From Ancistrus triradiatus (taxonomy: Eukaryota > Chordata > Actinopteri > Siluriformes > Loricariidae), in the NCBI GenBank assembly GCA_025084515.1, contig JAJAGP010000281.1, positions 362,596 to 426,595 on the forward strand: DNA of 64,000 bases. Direction: 5' to 3'. Below the pieces are notes generated by a model. It was given only the letters and a program-made list of their open reading frames with translations, was not told where the DNA came from and did not search any database. Positions 10,276 through 21,315 of this stretch are shown here, one piece after another. Both the position numbers and the translations under genes were made by a program. Each line of letters begins with the position of its first letter. Positions within the stretch are counted from its first letter, which is position 1.

Positions 10276-10539
10276 ACGGTTTTCGGTAGGCCTACAGCCA
10301 GCAGTAGCTCAATTGCAGAGTTCTTCTTCAGTTTACCTTCTTTCCTCGTTATTGCTTGTTGTTTATCATTTCTATTTTTTACTATTATTATTTTTTGTTG
10401 TAGTATTAGGGGTAGTATTATTATGTGTTAGTTCTATTTTTGTTTGTTCTGCTGCACTTAGTTTGGGTTTTGTTAATAAACTTTGTGTTGGAACTGGGAA
10501 CCTGCATTTGCGTCTGCTGTCTGAGACTCAGTCGTAACA

Positions 10540-10601
10540 GTTTGTGCGAAAATAATAAACCTTCACTTGATTCCTGTAACCCTACTGACTGATTCGTTAC
10601 A
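10540..10601 (+). mobile_element. 3' LTR of gypsy element 1, right part
   Basis: Immediately after element B the sequence GTTTGTGCGAAAATAATAAA leads through a polyadenylation-type AATAAA to a GATTCGTTACA end, matching the inverse of the TGTCAC-type LTR start at 4483. I infer that it is the tail of that LTR, displaced by element B. No second intact copy is available for alignment. Confidence 0.55.
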
Positions 10602-10734
10602 TGGACAGGCTGGACAATCTTTTTGGGGTTAAGGTACAGCATTCTCAGGGTTCAAATCTCATCTCACCAACCACTACCAGTTTGTTAATGTAAATTATAA
10701 GTATAGCACCCAGTAAAGATAATCACCACACATA
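10602..10734. other. Short unassigned stretch
   Basis: No ORF or repeat that I can place. It includes a GGGTTCAAATCTC string that resembles a Pol III B box, without a convincing A box upstream. Confidence 0.4.
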
Positions 10735-12370
10735 TGTAGCGGAATATGACTACACCTTTAAATTGATTAATTTTAATGAACAAATGGGCCACCGCCGGAT
10801 TGTTTGGGGACTGGTGGATCTGGAAAACCAGTTGAAAACAAATAAGCAAAATTAATCATGAAAAAAAATCTTTTCCACACAAAGCTGTTTATTCAAAGGG
10901 TATAACAACTTAATTAACTACAAACAAGGTAAATTCCAACTGACAATCTGAAGTAACGACACGTATATCACAGAGGTAAGATCAGGAAATAATGGCGACA
11001 TATATATCACAGTTTTAATATCATTAACAGGGTGTATCTATGTGCTACCTATCAATCGTGTAGTAAATACACAGGTGCAATGTTAAAAACAATTTTATTA
11101 CAGCATAGTGAGTTATTAGTAAGACAAATTGAGGTGAAACGTAAGTAGTTCAATGGAAACTACTTAGACGTAGGGGGTTCTAGGGTTGAAATGTGGTTTA
11201 AAACTAAGGGCTAGGTTTGAGAATTAGAGACCCAAAATCAAGCCATAAAAGCGGTACTCGCCTGGTGATCACTCGTGAGTGGTTGTGGGCACGGAAGCCT
11301 GGCCTCACCTGTCCAAGATGGCACGATTGTGGAGCGGGTGATGTTTATCTTCTGAGGAACACAGCCGCTCGGAAGGCCTGTCGACAGCGTAGGCTCTTGA
11401 CTTCACGATTATGCAGATACGCAGTCGTGTAACCACAGATATTTTCCATATTAGGCGTACTTCCCAGCTTTAGGCTGCGGGCGATTCACGGTCCTCGAAG
11501 ATTGTGTTCGCGCACACTAAAATCTTTACCCTGGCCACAGGTAAATGCCAAGTCTGACGCAAACTTTACGCAAGCACGTTTATCAATAGCTAATATCACT
11601 AATATTAATCACTAGCCGATCAATGGCAGAGGCTCTGTAGAGATTATACGCTAATAATTTCCTAACTACAATACAAAGTTGGACCATATTGAGTATGAAA
11701 TGGTCATTACACTAAATACATTAAACAAATAGACATGAAAATATGTGAGGTGTCAGGGACATGTGTATATGTATATGAATGAATATCCCTGGTCAAATTA
11801 CTTATAAGAAAGAGGCAGGGTGTGTGGGGGTGTGTGGGGGTGTGTATGTGTTTGTGGGTGTTTGGACTCATTGTAAAGCAGTTCTCATTTTTTTTCTAGT
11901 TGATCAGTCCATGCAAAGGTAATCTAGTCCCAACAAAAGTTAATACTGATATTAAGTATATATCTTTTTAAAAAGGCTGAGGTCTCTGTGTTGTGTTTTG
12001 TCCAGGGCTGTCATTCTGGCTCCAGTTTGTTTGAATACGTGTGTCGTAAAAGTGAAAAGTGTGAAGGCATCTTTGTTTTTCTTGCAAAATTTAGGCCAGG
12101 CTTCTCCTAGAGTGGTGGGGTCTGGTGTAGAGAGTATCAGAAATTCCTTTAAAACTGACACTTAGTTTACAATGGTAACATGCAGGGGTTATCGACAACT
12201 GGGCCAGGTGCTAAATTTATTCTGTTGGTTTGAACTTCAACTTGTTATTATGGTCATTAGTCCATGAAGGGTCTGTCCATGTGGTGGTCGTTTCCACATT
12301 CCAGTGTGTCAGTAATGTTTGTGGCTTGGTCGAGAGAAGTAGAAAAACAAAAACCAGGGTTCAAGTGGCG
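10735..12370 (-). mobile_element. LTR-like repeat family A, copy 1 (internally deleted)
   Basis: Read on the minus strand this matches the copy at 17213-19627 along most of its length, from the gene-proximal CTTGAACCCTGG start (about 12370) to the GCTACA end (10735). It lacks roughly 660 bp equivalent to 18030-18690 of copy 2, which includes the promoter-like part. A GT-rich microsatellite at 11819-11860 sits exactly where copy 2 has its long CA run. No protein-coding content is recognised. Confidence 0.8.
11819..11870. repeat. GTGTGGGG-type microsatellite
   Basis: Imperfect GT/GTGGGGG repeats within family A copy 1, at the position of the CA repeat of copy 2. Confidence 0.85.
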
Positions 12371-13100
12371 ATCACTAAAGCTATTGAAGCTACACATAGA
12401 AGGTGTTCATCCAATTTTTTTTACTTGGTAGCAAAGTAACTGACACAAAATCTTTTTTTTGCTTCACAAAACATTCTGGCTTGGTGTCATACCTCAAACA
12501 AATTAAATTACATTACTTTTACTGCATATTTTGTCATTGGAATCACTTTCACTGGAGTCATTTTTTTCCATTTTTTATTTATTTATTTGATTATTTATTT
12601 ATTCTTAAATGTGATATCTGGACTGTTTGCTCATCATCACTGAGTTAAAAAGAAGCATTATCAACCTGAACAATAACTTCACAATCCCCAAAACTATTTT
12701 CTGTTGATGGGATGACATAAGTATCAATTCGCCAAGTCCTACAGCTTGTTAAAGCGTTAAAGTCTATATGCTAAACTTAATTTAATCTGTGGACTAATTT
12801 ACATTTTTAGACCTGTCCTGGCATTTGTTTCAGATTTTTTATTATAGGTATTTTACACAGTCTAGTTTCACGAAGCCAGAATGTTCAGCTATTAAAAAAA
12901 ATGGTTTTAAAACATTCTAAAGACTGGGTCCAAATGTGATGAATGCTTGATGGCCAAAATGATGCAGCTTGGATGGAAGAATAATTAATAAACTACCAGA
13001 GGATGCCCTAAGGGATGAGGTGAGTTTGTAAGGGAGAAGATGGTCTGACAGATAGGATGGTGTGAGGATGCTGAGTGATTACCACCACTACAGACTAACT
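12371..13100. other. AT-rich stretch without recognised genes
   Basis: AT-rich DNA with a TTTATTTATT run (12577-12605). Short ORFs are present but none has codon structure or motifs that I recognise. I see no repeat shared with the rest of the window. Confidence 0.5.
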
Positions 13101-13270
13101 GTCACGGACTCGCTCTGGATTTCCCCTCGCTCACTTATGCTGTGAGCGAGCATGACTATATGAACCACGGTTTCATGGCGGTTCATGTGGGGCTCCGTCA
13201 ATCAATCCGGGAGTCCCTCCCAGGTCACATAAACTCCAGCGGACTACCCAGCGAGAATCTAGAGACTGCT
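13101..13270 (+). mobile_element. LTR-like 5' fragment
   Basis: The sequence CTGTCACGGACTCGCTCTGG looks like a TGTCAC-type gypsy LTR start. It continues for about 165 bp and stops where LINE coding sequence begins. No partner LTR is visible, so this is a tentative call. Confidence 0.35.
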
Positions 13271-14540
13271 GCGTCTTTGTGTTCACAGAGATGTGGCTAA
13301 GCGACAGAGTTCCAGACACTGCCATTCAGCTCAACGGGCTAGCCTCGTTTTGTGCCGACAGAAGCCCAGTTCTGTGCGATAAGACACGCTGTGGCGGTTT
13401 GTGTGTATACATCAACACAGAATGGTGCAGGAACTCTGTCCTGGTGTCTAGTTACTGTTCACCACTAGTGGAGTTTGTGACTGTTGGATGCAGAGCTTTT
13501 TATTTACCACGTGAATTCACCACTGTGTTCATTATCAGAGAGTACATTCCACCCAGCGCTAATGCCAAGGAAGCGTTCTGGGAACCGCATACTGCAATTA
13601 GTGAACTACAAAATGTACACCCTGACAGACTGCTTATTACGGATGACCGTAGAGGTGCGCACACTGCTGAGAGCCCAAGACTTTGCCTTCAGAGCTGGCG
13701 ACAAGAAGGCCCTGAGAACAGCAAGGGCCAAACTTTCCAGGGTGATCAGAGAGGCAAAGCGCGCACACGGCAAGAGAATCCACGAGCACTTCAGACACAG
13801 CAGCGACACACGGCGCATGTGGCAGGGCATCCAGGCCATCACCAACTACAGAACTACACCACCAGTCTGTGACAGTGATGCCTCCCTTCCAGATGCACTG
13901 AGCAACTTCAACGCTCGATTCAAGGCACAGAACGATGTGGCAGTGAGGAAGTCCACTCCTTCTCCCAGTGACCAGGTGCTTTGTCTCACCACAGCAGAAG
14001 TGAGGAAAACTCTACACAGAGTCAACCCACGGAAAGCTGCAGGACCAGACAACATTCCTGGCAAGGTGCTCAGAGGATGTGCTGACCAGCTAGCAGATGT
14101 TCTCACAGACATCTTCAACATCTCTCTGAGCAGTGCTGTCATTCCAACGTGCTTCAAGGCAACCACTATCGTCCCCATGCTGAAGAAGTCTCCAGTGTCC
14201 TGCCTCAACGACTATCGTCCCGTTGCACTCACGCCAAACATCATGAAGTGCTTTGAGAGAATCATCTTGAGCCACATCAAGACCCTACTGCCACCCACAA
14301 TGGACCCTCTGCAATTTGCGTATCGTCCCAACCGCTCCACGGACGACACCATAGCCAGCACTGTTCATCTGGCTCTCACTCACCTGGATAAAAAGGACTC
14401 CTATGTTCGAATGCTGTTCATAGACTTCAGTTCAGCATTCAACACCATCATTCCTCAGCACCTGATTGGGAAGCTGAGCCTGCTGGGCCTGGAGGCCTCC
14501 CTCTGCAACTGGATCCTGGACTTCCTGACTGGGAGACCCC
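13271..14540 (+). pseudogene. L2/CR1-group LINE fragment A: endonuclease and partial RT
   Basis: The plus strand encodes the middle of an AP-endonuclease-like domain (TEMWLSDRVPDTAIQL, GGLCVYINTEWC, FYLPREFTTVFI, IPPSANAKEA; 13290-13580). After a deletion and frame change come the linker and first half of a reverse transcriptase (13660-14540), with NPRKAAGPDNIPGKVL, CLNDYRPVALTP, LQFAYRPNRSTDD and the motif A block FIDFSSAFNTI. The frame ends at FLTGRPQ, where a second LINE is inserted, so the YADD motif is missing. The element would copy RNA into DNA at a nicked target; this copy is dead. Confidence 0.85.
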
Positions 14541-16120
14541 AATTACATTTACAGCATTTAGCAGACGCCCTTATCCAGAGCGACTTACAGAAGTGCTTTA
14601 TAATCTTCCTAGGAGACAGAACCTCACATTAGTACAAGTAAACAATAGCTCAAGTAGACAATCCAACTACAACCTATTCGTATCTGGTGTAGAGAATTTT
14701 TATTTATTTATTTATTTATTTTAAAGCAGAATATGCAGTTTTATTCACTTAAGTGCTGGGTGAAGAGGTGAGTCTTTAGTCGCCTCTTGAAGACAGCAAG
14801 AGACTCAGCCATTCGGACATCCAGTGGAAGTTCATTCCACCACCTGGGTGCCAGGATGGAGAAGAGTCTTGAAGCTTGTCTACCTTTAATCTTACGTGGA
14901 GGCTCCAGTCGGGCCAAGCTCGTATCTCGGAGGGTGCGAGGTATAGAACGTGGTTTAATCAGAGCTTTTAGGTAAGATGGTGATGTTACATTTTTGGCTT
15001 TGTAGGTGAGCGTCAAGGTATTGTATCTGATGCGGGCAGCGACAGGGAGCCAGTGAAGTGAACACAGCAGTGGGGTGACATGAGAAAACTTCTGTAGATT
15101 GAAAAAAAGATGAGCCGCTGCATTTTCAATCAGTTGCAGGGGTCTGATTGTACGCATTGGAAGGCCAGCCAGAAGAGCATTGCAGTAATCTAGTTTTGTT
15201 ATAACAAGAGACTGGACAAGCACTTGGGTGGCTTCTCTGGAGAGGAAGGGTCGGATTCTTCTGATATTGTAGAGAAGGTACCTGCATGACTGGGTCAGTT
15301 GGGAAATATGAGCAGAGAGGCTCAGTTGGTTATCAAAGACAACTCCAAGGTTTCTTGCGTTCTCAGAAGGTGTGATGGAGGAGTTTCGCCTGGGAGATGG
15401 CAAGATCTTGATAAGGGGACCCCTCTGCAGCAATGAAAAGCAGTTCTGTTTTGCTGTGGTTTAGCTTCAAATGATAAGCTGACATCCACGATGAGATGCT
15501 CTCCAAACATGTTGAGATACGTGTGGAGACCTGTACATCTGTTGGATCAAAAGAGAGAATGAGCTGAGTATCATCAGCATAACATTGATAGGAGAAGCCA
15601 TGAGAGGTTATGACTTCACTAAGAGAACGAGTGTAGGGAGAGAATTGAAGAGGTCCCAGAACTGAGCCTTGTGGAACTCCAGTTGTAAGAGCATGTGGTG
15701 CAGATACGGAGCCGCTCCATGACACTTGATGAGATCGTCCCCCCAGGTAGGATGCAAGCCACTGCCAGGCAGAGCCTGTGATTCCAAGACTGGAGAGGAC
15801 AGAAAGGAGAATCTTATGGTCAACTGTGTCAAAGGCAGCCGAGAGGTCAAGAAGGATCAAAACCGATGAAAGTCTGGATGCTCTAGCAGCATGAAGTTTC
15901 TCAGAAACACCCAACAGTGCAGTTTCGGTGGAGTGAGCTGCTTTGAAGCCAGACTGGTTGTAATCCTGTAGGTCATTGTGTGTGAGAAAGGTTGACAACT
16001 GGTTATACACAGCACGTTCAAGTATTTTTGAGAGGAAGGAAAGAAGTGATACTGGTCTGTAGTTGTTGATGTCTGAGACATCGAGTGTACCTGTAAGTGA
16101 TGAAGGAACGTTGTTTTGTA
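14541..16120 (-). pseudogene. L2-like LINE fragment B: RT and 3' tail
   Basis: The minus strand carries most of an RT: INNYRPVSLLSFLSKILE, LILLDLSAAFDTVDHKIL (motif A), TGVPQGSVLGPL (motif B) and CYADDTQLILSF (motif C, catalytic Asp pair present). The C-terminal part follows in another frame (LDYCNALLAGLP, HWLPVAARIRYN, FKRRLKTHLFTQH, stop near 14741). A frameshift near 15430 separates the two. The 5' end is truncated near 16120. The 3' tail (14541-14600) ends in TGTAAATGTAATT and is shared with the SINE at 31418. It is inserted into LINE A. Confidence 0.88.
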
Positions 16121-16165
16121 TATGGTTGAAATGACAATAAATCCGACTTTGACTTTGACATGACT
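16116..16165 (+). mobile_element. LINE 3'-tail-like stretch
   Basis: TGAAATGACAATAAATCCG followed by a short (ACTTTG) repeat resembles the 3' end of a fish LINE with a simple-repeat tail on the plus strand. It could be the tail of LINE A resuming after LINE B, but coding sequence between the two is missing. Confidence 0.35.
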
Positions 16166-16208
16166 CGGATAGGTTTTTGGCTATAGCTGCATACCCAGCT
16201 ATCACTGC

Positions 16209-16410
16209 GTCTTAAGATGTCTTGAGACAGTATGTTGTACCAAGGCATCTCAAGACATCTTAAGACTGAATGAATGAAGACATCTCTTTGTCTTGAGACA
16301 TGAAAGTTAATGTCTTAAGACATGGAAGTAATAATTTTGTGTGTCTTGAAGACAAGGCATGACTTCAAGAAATGACACTGTCTTGAGACACAGATCTTAT
16401 GTCTTAAGAT
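16209..16410. repeat. Cluster of TGTCTTRAGACA palindromes with a 19-bp inverted repeat
   Basis: A perfect inverted repeat GTCTTAAGATGTCTTGAGA (16209-16227) pairs with 16248-16266 across a 20-base loop. Over the next 140 bases the palindromic core TGTCTTRAGACA or a close variant recurs about five more times (near 16291, 16313, 16342, 16380 and 16401). No ORF or known family is recognised. It may be the end of an unlisted DNA element. Confidence 0.75.
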
Positions 16411-16439
16411 GATTCAGTTTAGAGCAAATAGGGCTTCTC

Positions 16440-16519
16440 AAGATGATTTTATGGCTTTTTTCATATTAATACAATGTTTTATTAATTGTAGTACATTTTT
16501 AAAATTGTAAATTTATTAA
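16440..16519. other. AT-rich spacer
   Basis: AT-rich DNA between the palindrome cluster and the T-rich tract (16523-16536) that may mark the 3' tail of the minus-strand L1. No gene seen. Confidence 0.4.
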
Positions 16520-16689
16520 CATTTCTTTTTTTTATTGAGAAGTCAAACCAACAGTTGAGAGCAAATAGGTTATTTTCCCAATTTTATCCCAGGACAAGAC
16601 AAAACCTCACAAGGACAGAAAAACACGTACACACAAGTACACACGGATGCACACCTGGTATGAATACACAATCTGCATTACACACAGAT

Positions 16690-17206
16690 AGTTAAAAAAA
16701 AGCGGTCCAAAGCTGGTCAAAATAAGAGAGTAAAGAATTCCACTTCAAATAAAACTGTGAAGCATCACCCCTCACTGTGAATTTAATCTTCTCTAATTTG
16801 AAATAGTGTAATAAATCGCGGAGCAACACTGAAATTGTAGGAGGTTTTGAGGATTTCCAAAATAGAAGGATACGCCGCCTTGCCAGCAAAGATGTGAAGG
16901 CAAAACCATCTGACTGGGACTTTGGAAGTGGATGAGCATTAAAAGAAAGCCAAAAAATAGCAATCAAGGGACATAACTGGATAATAGTATCAAATATTTT
17001 TTACAATATCTAAAGATAGTTGGACAAAAAAAAAACATGTGTGTTAAATTGCATGGAGAGTTAAATTGCATGTTCAAATGGGCATCCTCATTGAGGGTTA
17101 TGTGAATTTAAAACGAGACCTAAATTGAGACCAAATATGAAGAGAAGAAAGAACCAGTGAGTTATTTGTATATTTTGAATATTTTACTGGAATCGGAGCG
17201 GTCAAT
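16690..17206 (-). pseudogene. L1-like ORF2 C-terminal segment
   Basis: Minus-strand frames read LLTAPIPVKYSKYTNNS and LSSLHIWSQFRSRFKF, matching the region just after the RT in fish L1 proteins, then IAIFWLSFNAHPLPK and SLLARRRILLFWKSS near 16960-16850. It joins to the coding segment ending at 19634 once the family A block and one copy of AATGAG are ignored. Confidence 0.75.
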
Positions 17207-17212
17207 AATGAG

Positions 17213-17718
17213 AGCCATTTGAACTCTGGTTTTTGTTTTTCTACCTCTTTCCACCAAGTCACAAACATTATGGACACAGGAATGTGTAAAGGACCACCAC
17301 ATGGACAGAGTCTTCACAGATTGATGGCCAGCCTTTTTCTCAAACCAACAGAAGAAATTTAGGACCGGGCCCAGTTGTCAGATAACCCTTGCATCTCACC
17401 ATCGTAAACTAAGTTAGTTTTAAAATAATTTCTGACACTCTCTACACCAAACTCCTCCACCGTAGGAGAAGTCTGGCCTAACTTTTGCAAGAAAAACAAA
17501 GATGCCTTCCCACTTTTCACTTTTACGACACACGTATCCAGACAAACTGGAGCCAGAAATGACAGCCCTGGACAAAATACGACCCGGGGACGTCAGCCTT
17601 TTTAAAGACATATTCTTAATATCAGTATTAACTTTTGTTGGGACTAGATTACCTCTGCATGGACTGTTCAGTGAGAAAACACCTGAGAACTGCTTTATAA
17701 CAAATCTAAACAGACACA

Positions 17719-17781
<63 letters not shown>

Positions 17782-19627
17782 ACACAAACCCTGCCTCTTT
17801 CTTATAAGTAATTTGGTCAGGAATATTCGTTCATATACATATATACACGCATGTCTCTGATTTCTCATGTATTTTCATGTCTATTTGTTTAAATGTCTTT
17901 AGTGTAATGACCATTCCATACTCAATATGGTCCAGTTTTGTGTCATAGTTAGGAAATTATTAGCATATAATCTCTACCGAGCCTCTTGCATCGATCGGCT
18001 AGTGATTAATACTTATTTACACTTATCGAGGACCAGAAATGCAAGTTGTTATTAAGAATGTATTGTATCCTACATCTGGTATTAATCATATCATTATTTG
18101 TCTAAGAAATAGCAAATGTATGTGCTGGAGTTTAGAATGCCTTAATTGTTATAGTTTGTAGATTCAAGGTGCTCTCGACAATCGGAACCTAGTAACTGAA
18201 CTCTCGCAACTAAACATGTAACTTTGAGGAATTTTGATTCTCATGTGATTCTCATTAATCCAAAGTTATAGCCTCTGTATCGGTGCATACCAACATACGG
18301 TGAAAATAAAGGACGTGCCCAACGAGAGGAGGGACTTGATACCGAGTCAACTTCTCGTTGGCCGATCCAGGGCAAAACCCCTGCCTCACGCCCCTGATCG
18401 CTTACGTCAGAGCATGTACAAAACTTTTGGCGCAAGCTAGCAGCGGCAGTCTTTTTCTTTGTAAGAGGTTTTTTTTTTGGAGTTTTTCAGTTTTTGGTTT
18501 TTAGTTTTAGGTTTCTTTTCATTTTTGTTTTACGTTTAAGTTTAGTAAAGTTTTTCCTTGTCCAGCAGTCTTAGTAGTTCGGCAGTGCCAAATTAGAAAT
18601 TAAGCTAAAGAAAGTAGTGAAAAGACCAACTACCAAAGATCTCCTTCACACTCGACCACGTTCATATATCTTAGCCTTCCAATTTTATTGAAACGTGCTG
18701 TGTAAAGTTTGCGTCAGACTTAGCATTTACCTGTTGCGAGGGTAAAGGTTTGAGTGTGTGCGAACGCAACCTTCGAAGACCGTGAATCGCCCACAGCCTA
18801 AACTGGGAAGTACACCGAATACCGGGTCAACTGAAGACATGGCCCAGAAAACATCTGTGGTTACGCGACTGCCTATCTGCATAACCGAGAAGCCCAAAAG
18901 TCTACACTGTCAAGAGGCCTTTCCGAGCGGCTGTGTTCCTCGAAAGATAAATGTCACCCGCTCCCCAATCGTGCCTTCTTGGACAGGGGAGGCCAGGTTT
19001 CTGTCCCCCGAATCCCTCGAGTGATTTCCAGGCGAATACCATCTATGGCTTGATTTGGGTCCTCGAACCTTACGTTTAATCTTAAACCACGTTTCAACCC
19101 TAGACCTACCTACGTCTAAGTAGTTCCCACAAAATTATTCACGTTTCATTGCAATTTGTCTTACTAGTAACTCACTACGTCGTAATAAAATAGTCTATAA
19201 CATTGCACCTTGGTATTTACTACACAATTAATAGGTTACACATAGATACACTCTGTTAGTGATATTAAAACTGTGATATACATTATTGTGATATACATCG
19301 CCATTATTTCCTGATCGTAATGATGTGTCATTACTTCAGATTGTCAGTTGGAATTTACCTTGTTTGTAGTTAATAAACTGGTTATACCCTTTTGAATTTA
19401 CCGCTTTGTGTTTGAGAGATTTCTATTTCAACCAAGGTCGAGAAAAACAGAACTGCAATCTCACTCTTCAGATCCAGACTGAATTTGCCCATATCAACTT
19501 TCCGATTTTGCTTTCTCTCTTTCAACTGGTTTTCTGGATCCACCAGTACCCAAACGATCCGGTGGTGCCCCGTGTGTTCATTAGAATTAAATTAGATTTT
19601 AAAGGTGTAGTCATATTCTGCTACAGC
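17213..19627 (+). mobile_element. LTR-like repeat family A, copy 2 (most complete)
   Basis: A 2415-bp block inside an L1 ORF2, bounded by AATGAG at 17207-17212 and 19628-19633. It begins AGCCATTTGAACTC and ends CTGCTACAGC. Its organisation suggests a long LTR: a GC-richer stretch with a CTTACGTCAG site (18401-18410) lies before a T-rich leader, an AATAAA signal sits at 19372-19377, and 250 bp follow to the end. No protein domain is recognised. The other copies are at 10735-12370 (minus), 30880-31184 (plus) and 62714-64000 (plus). Confidence 0.75.
17706..17786. repeat. (CA)n microsatellite
   Basis: About 38 CA dinucleotides with one TA interruption, inside family A copy 2. Confidence 0.98.
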
Positions 19628-19633
19628 AATGAG

Positions 19634-21228
19634 GAAGGAGAGCAAGAGAGAGACTCGAGTTTGCAATACAATAGTTCAGGAGAGTGAAGCCAGTAAAAAA
19701 CCATATGAATATTCGATGACCAGTAATAATACAAACAATTGGGGAGAACAAGACCACCATCAAATCTAAATCTTTGTAAAAGCACAAATCTCACCCTGGG
19801 GACCTTTACATCCCAAATGAATGTAGAAATAAGCTGGTCTAATGACTTAAAAAACTTTTTAGGCAGACATAAAGGAATTGTTTGAAACAAGATAAGAAAT
19901 CTGGACAAAACATTCATTTTGATTATGTTTACCCTACCAATAAGAGTTAGAGGAAGAGATCTCCATCTCTCCAAATCAGGCTTTGTCCAGCAGAGAAGAA
20001 AAACTGCAGTGAAAGAGAGACGGTAAACTACGAGATATAGAAATAACTAAATATTTAAATTCAGTTGGGGTGAATTTAAATGGCAAAATGGAGTTGTTCA
20101 GCGACAGAGCCAGAGAACTCACTGGATAACATTCGCTCTTTAGGAGATTTAGTTTGTATTCTGAAAATAGACCAAAATTCTTCAACAATGACGATTGATG
20201 GGAGACTGCTCTCTAGATTAGTAACGTACAATAACAAATCATCTGCATATAATGACAACTTCAATTCAATACCTGGGCAGAAAATACCCTGAAAGAGGAA
20301 AAGGGATTTTAAAGATAGATCAATATAGGCTCAATTACCAGAGCAAACAATAGCGGTGATAAGAGGCAACCTTGTCTGGTGCCACGAGACAGAGAAAAAT
20401 AATCTGAATGTACATTGTTAGTATGAACACTCGCGTGAGGAGATGTATAGAGTAGTCGCACCCAGGCTATAAAATTGTGTCCAAAACCAAATTTATGTAA
20501 AATAAAAAAAAGATAGTGCCACTCAACACGATCAAAGGCCTTCTCGGCATCCAAAGAAACAACCACTTCCGAAGCAAAGAGCGAATGCTCGGAATAGATA
20601 GTATTTAACAGTGTACGGATATTAAAGAAAAGCTGACATCATTTATTAAAACCATTCTGATCATGGGAGATTATTTTAGGAAATGCATTTTCCAAATGTA
20701 ACGCCAGAGCTTTAGCCAAAACCTTTACATCTACATTTAACAAAGTACGAACTGCAAAACTTAGGGTCTTTGTCCTTCTTTAAAAGCAGAGAAATGGATG
20801 CCTGAGTCATGGTGGAGGGCAAAGAACCAAAAGACAGAGATTCATGAAAGACATCCAAGAGAAGAGGGGCAAGCTTATTAATAAATTTTTTGTAAAATTC
20901 AAACCCATTGGGGCCAGGGGTTTTATTAGTCTGCATTGATTTAATGGACATGGTTATCTCTTCCAAACACAAGAGAGTCAAGGGAAGGAAGCACCAGATC
21001 CTTAAAGAAGGAAAGCATTTCAGTGTCATCTGATATTTACTCTGACGTATAAAGGTTTGAATAGAAAGATTTGAATACTGCATTGATATCCCATGGGTCT
21101 GAGCAAAGGTCTCCCTTTGTGGCTACAATCTGTTGTATTACCCGAGATGCAGCCTGTCTCTTAACCTGGTGGGCCAGGAGTCCAGTTTGTTTATCGTCGT
21201 GCTCATAATAAGTGCAATGAGTGCGCAA
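19634..21228 (-). pseudogene. L1-like ORF2 reverse transcriptase, frameshifted
   Basis: Fragments in order on minus: a pre-RT segment with YYEHDDKQTGLLAHQVK (21210-21150); the start of RT with SMQTNKTPGPNGFEFYKK; LDAEKAFDRVEWHYLFF (motif A, 20555-20505); SRGTRQGCLLSPLLFAL (motif B); and LSLYADDLLLYV (motif C with both catalytic Asp, 20258-20223). After these comes LSRFLILFQTIPLCLP and the C-terminal region to 19634. Stops and frameshifts separate the blocks. The product would prime reverse transcription at a genomic nick. The C-terminal end is displaced to 16690-17206. Confidence 0.88.
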
Positions 21229-21315
21229 TAGACGTTTTTCTGCTTCTGAGGTAGTTAAAAGATTGAATTTGGTCTGTAATGAAAACTAAACGAAATCAAA
21301 TAACTGAGTAGAATT

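Larger units (their letters stand above)
4869..10539 (+). mobile_element. Non-autonomous LTR retrotransposon B with minisatellites
   Basis: Two long direct repeats (4869-6432 and 8574-10539) flank 2.1 kb of interior. The right LTR starts TGTTAGGATCC after a G-rich tract and both LTRs end CAGTCGTAACA. The interior has a gypsy-like Gag fragment and a long 10-residue-repeat ORF but no protease, RT or integrase, so it would need proteins from elsewhere. The LTRs are collinear, with clear substitutions and length changes in satellite tracts. It sits inside the 3' LTR of gypsy element 1. Confidence 0.8.
8574..10539 (+). repeat. 3' LTR of element B
   Basis: It starts TGTTAGGATCC and ends GTCGTAACA, so TGTTA and TAACA form inverted termini. 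It is about 400 bp longer than the 5' LTR, mostly from the expanded low-complexity block at 9745-10275, although its 30-bp minisatellite is shorter. An AATAAA signal lies near 10477. Confidence 0.85.
16520..21310 (-). mobile_element. L1-like (Tx1/L1 group) LINE remnant, interrupted by family A
   Basis: Minus-strand L1-type coding sequence runs from 21228 to about 19634 and resumes at 17206 down to about 16690. A T-rich tract at 16523-16536 would be the poly(A) tail on the minus strand. The break is a family A insertion flanked by AATGAG on both sides. The endonuclease part of ORF2 is not seen upstream of 21300. Confidence 0.85.

Noticed and set aside
10602..10734. Possible SINE from a GGTTCAAATCT string
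   Set aside because: No A box at the proper distance, no tail repeat and no target duplication.
11217..11432. 71-codon ORF with Cys/Arg-rich end
   Set aside because: It lies in family A, and the matching region of copy 2 does not keep the frame.
12953..13100. Possible host exon with a GTGAGT-like donor
   Set aside because: No protein family recognised and no acceptor upstream in frame.
18758..19024. 88-codon ORF in family A copy 2
   Set aside because: Not conserved as a frame in copy 1; no motif.
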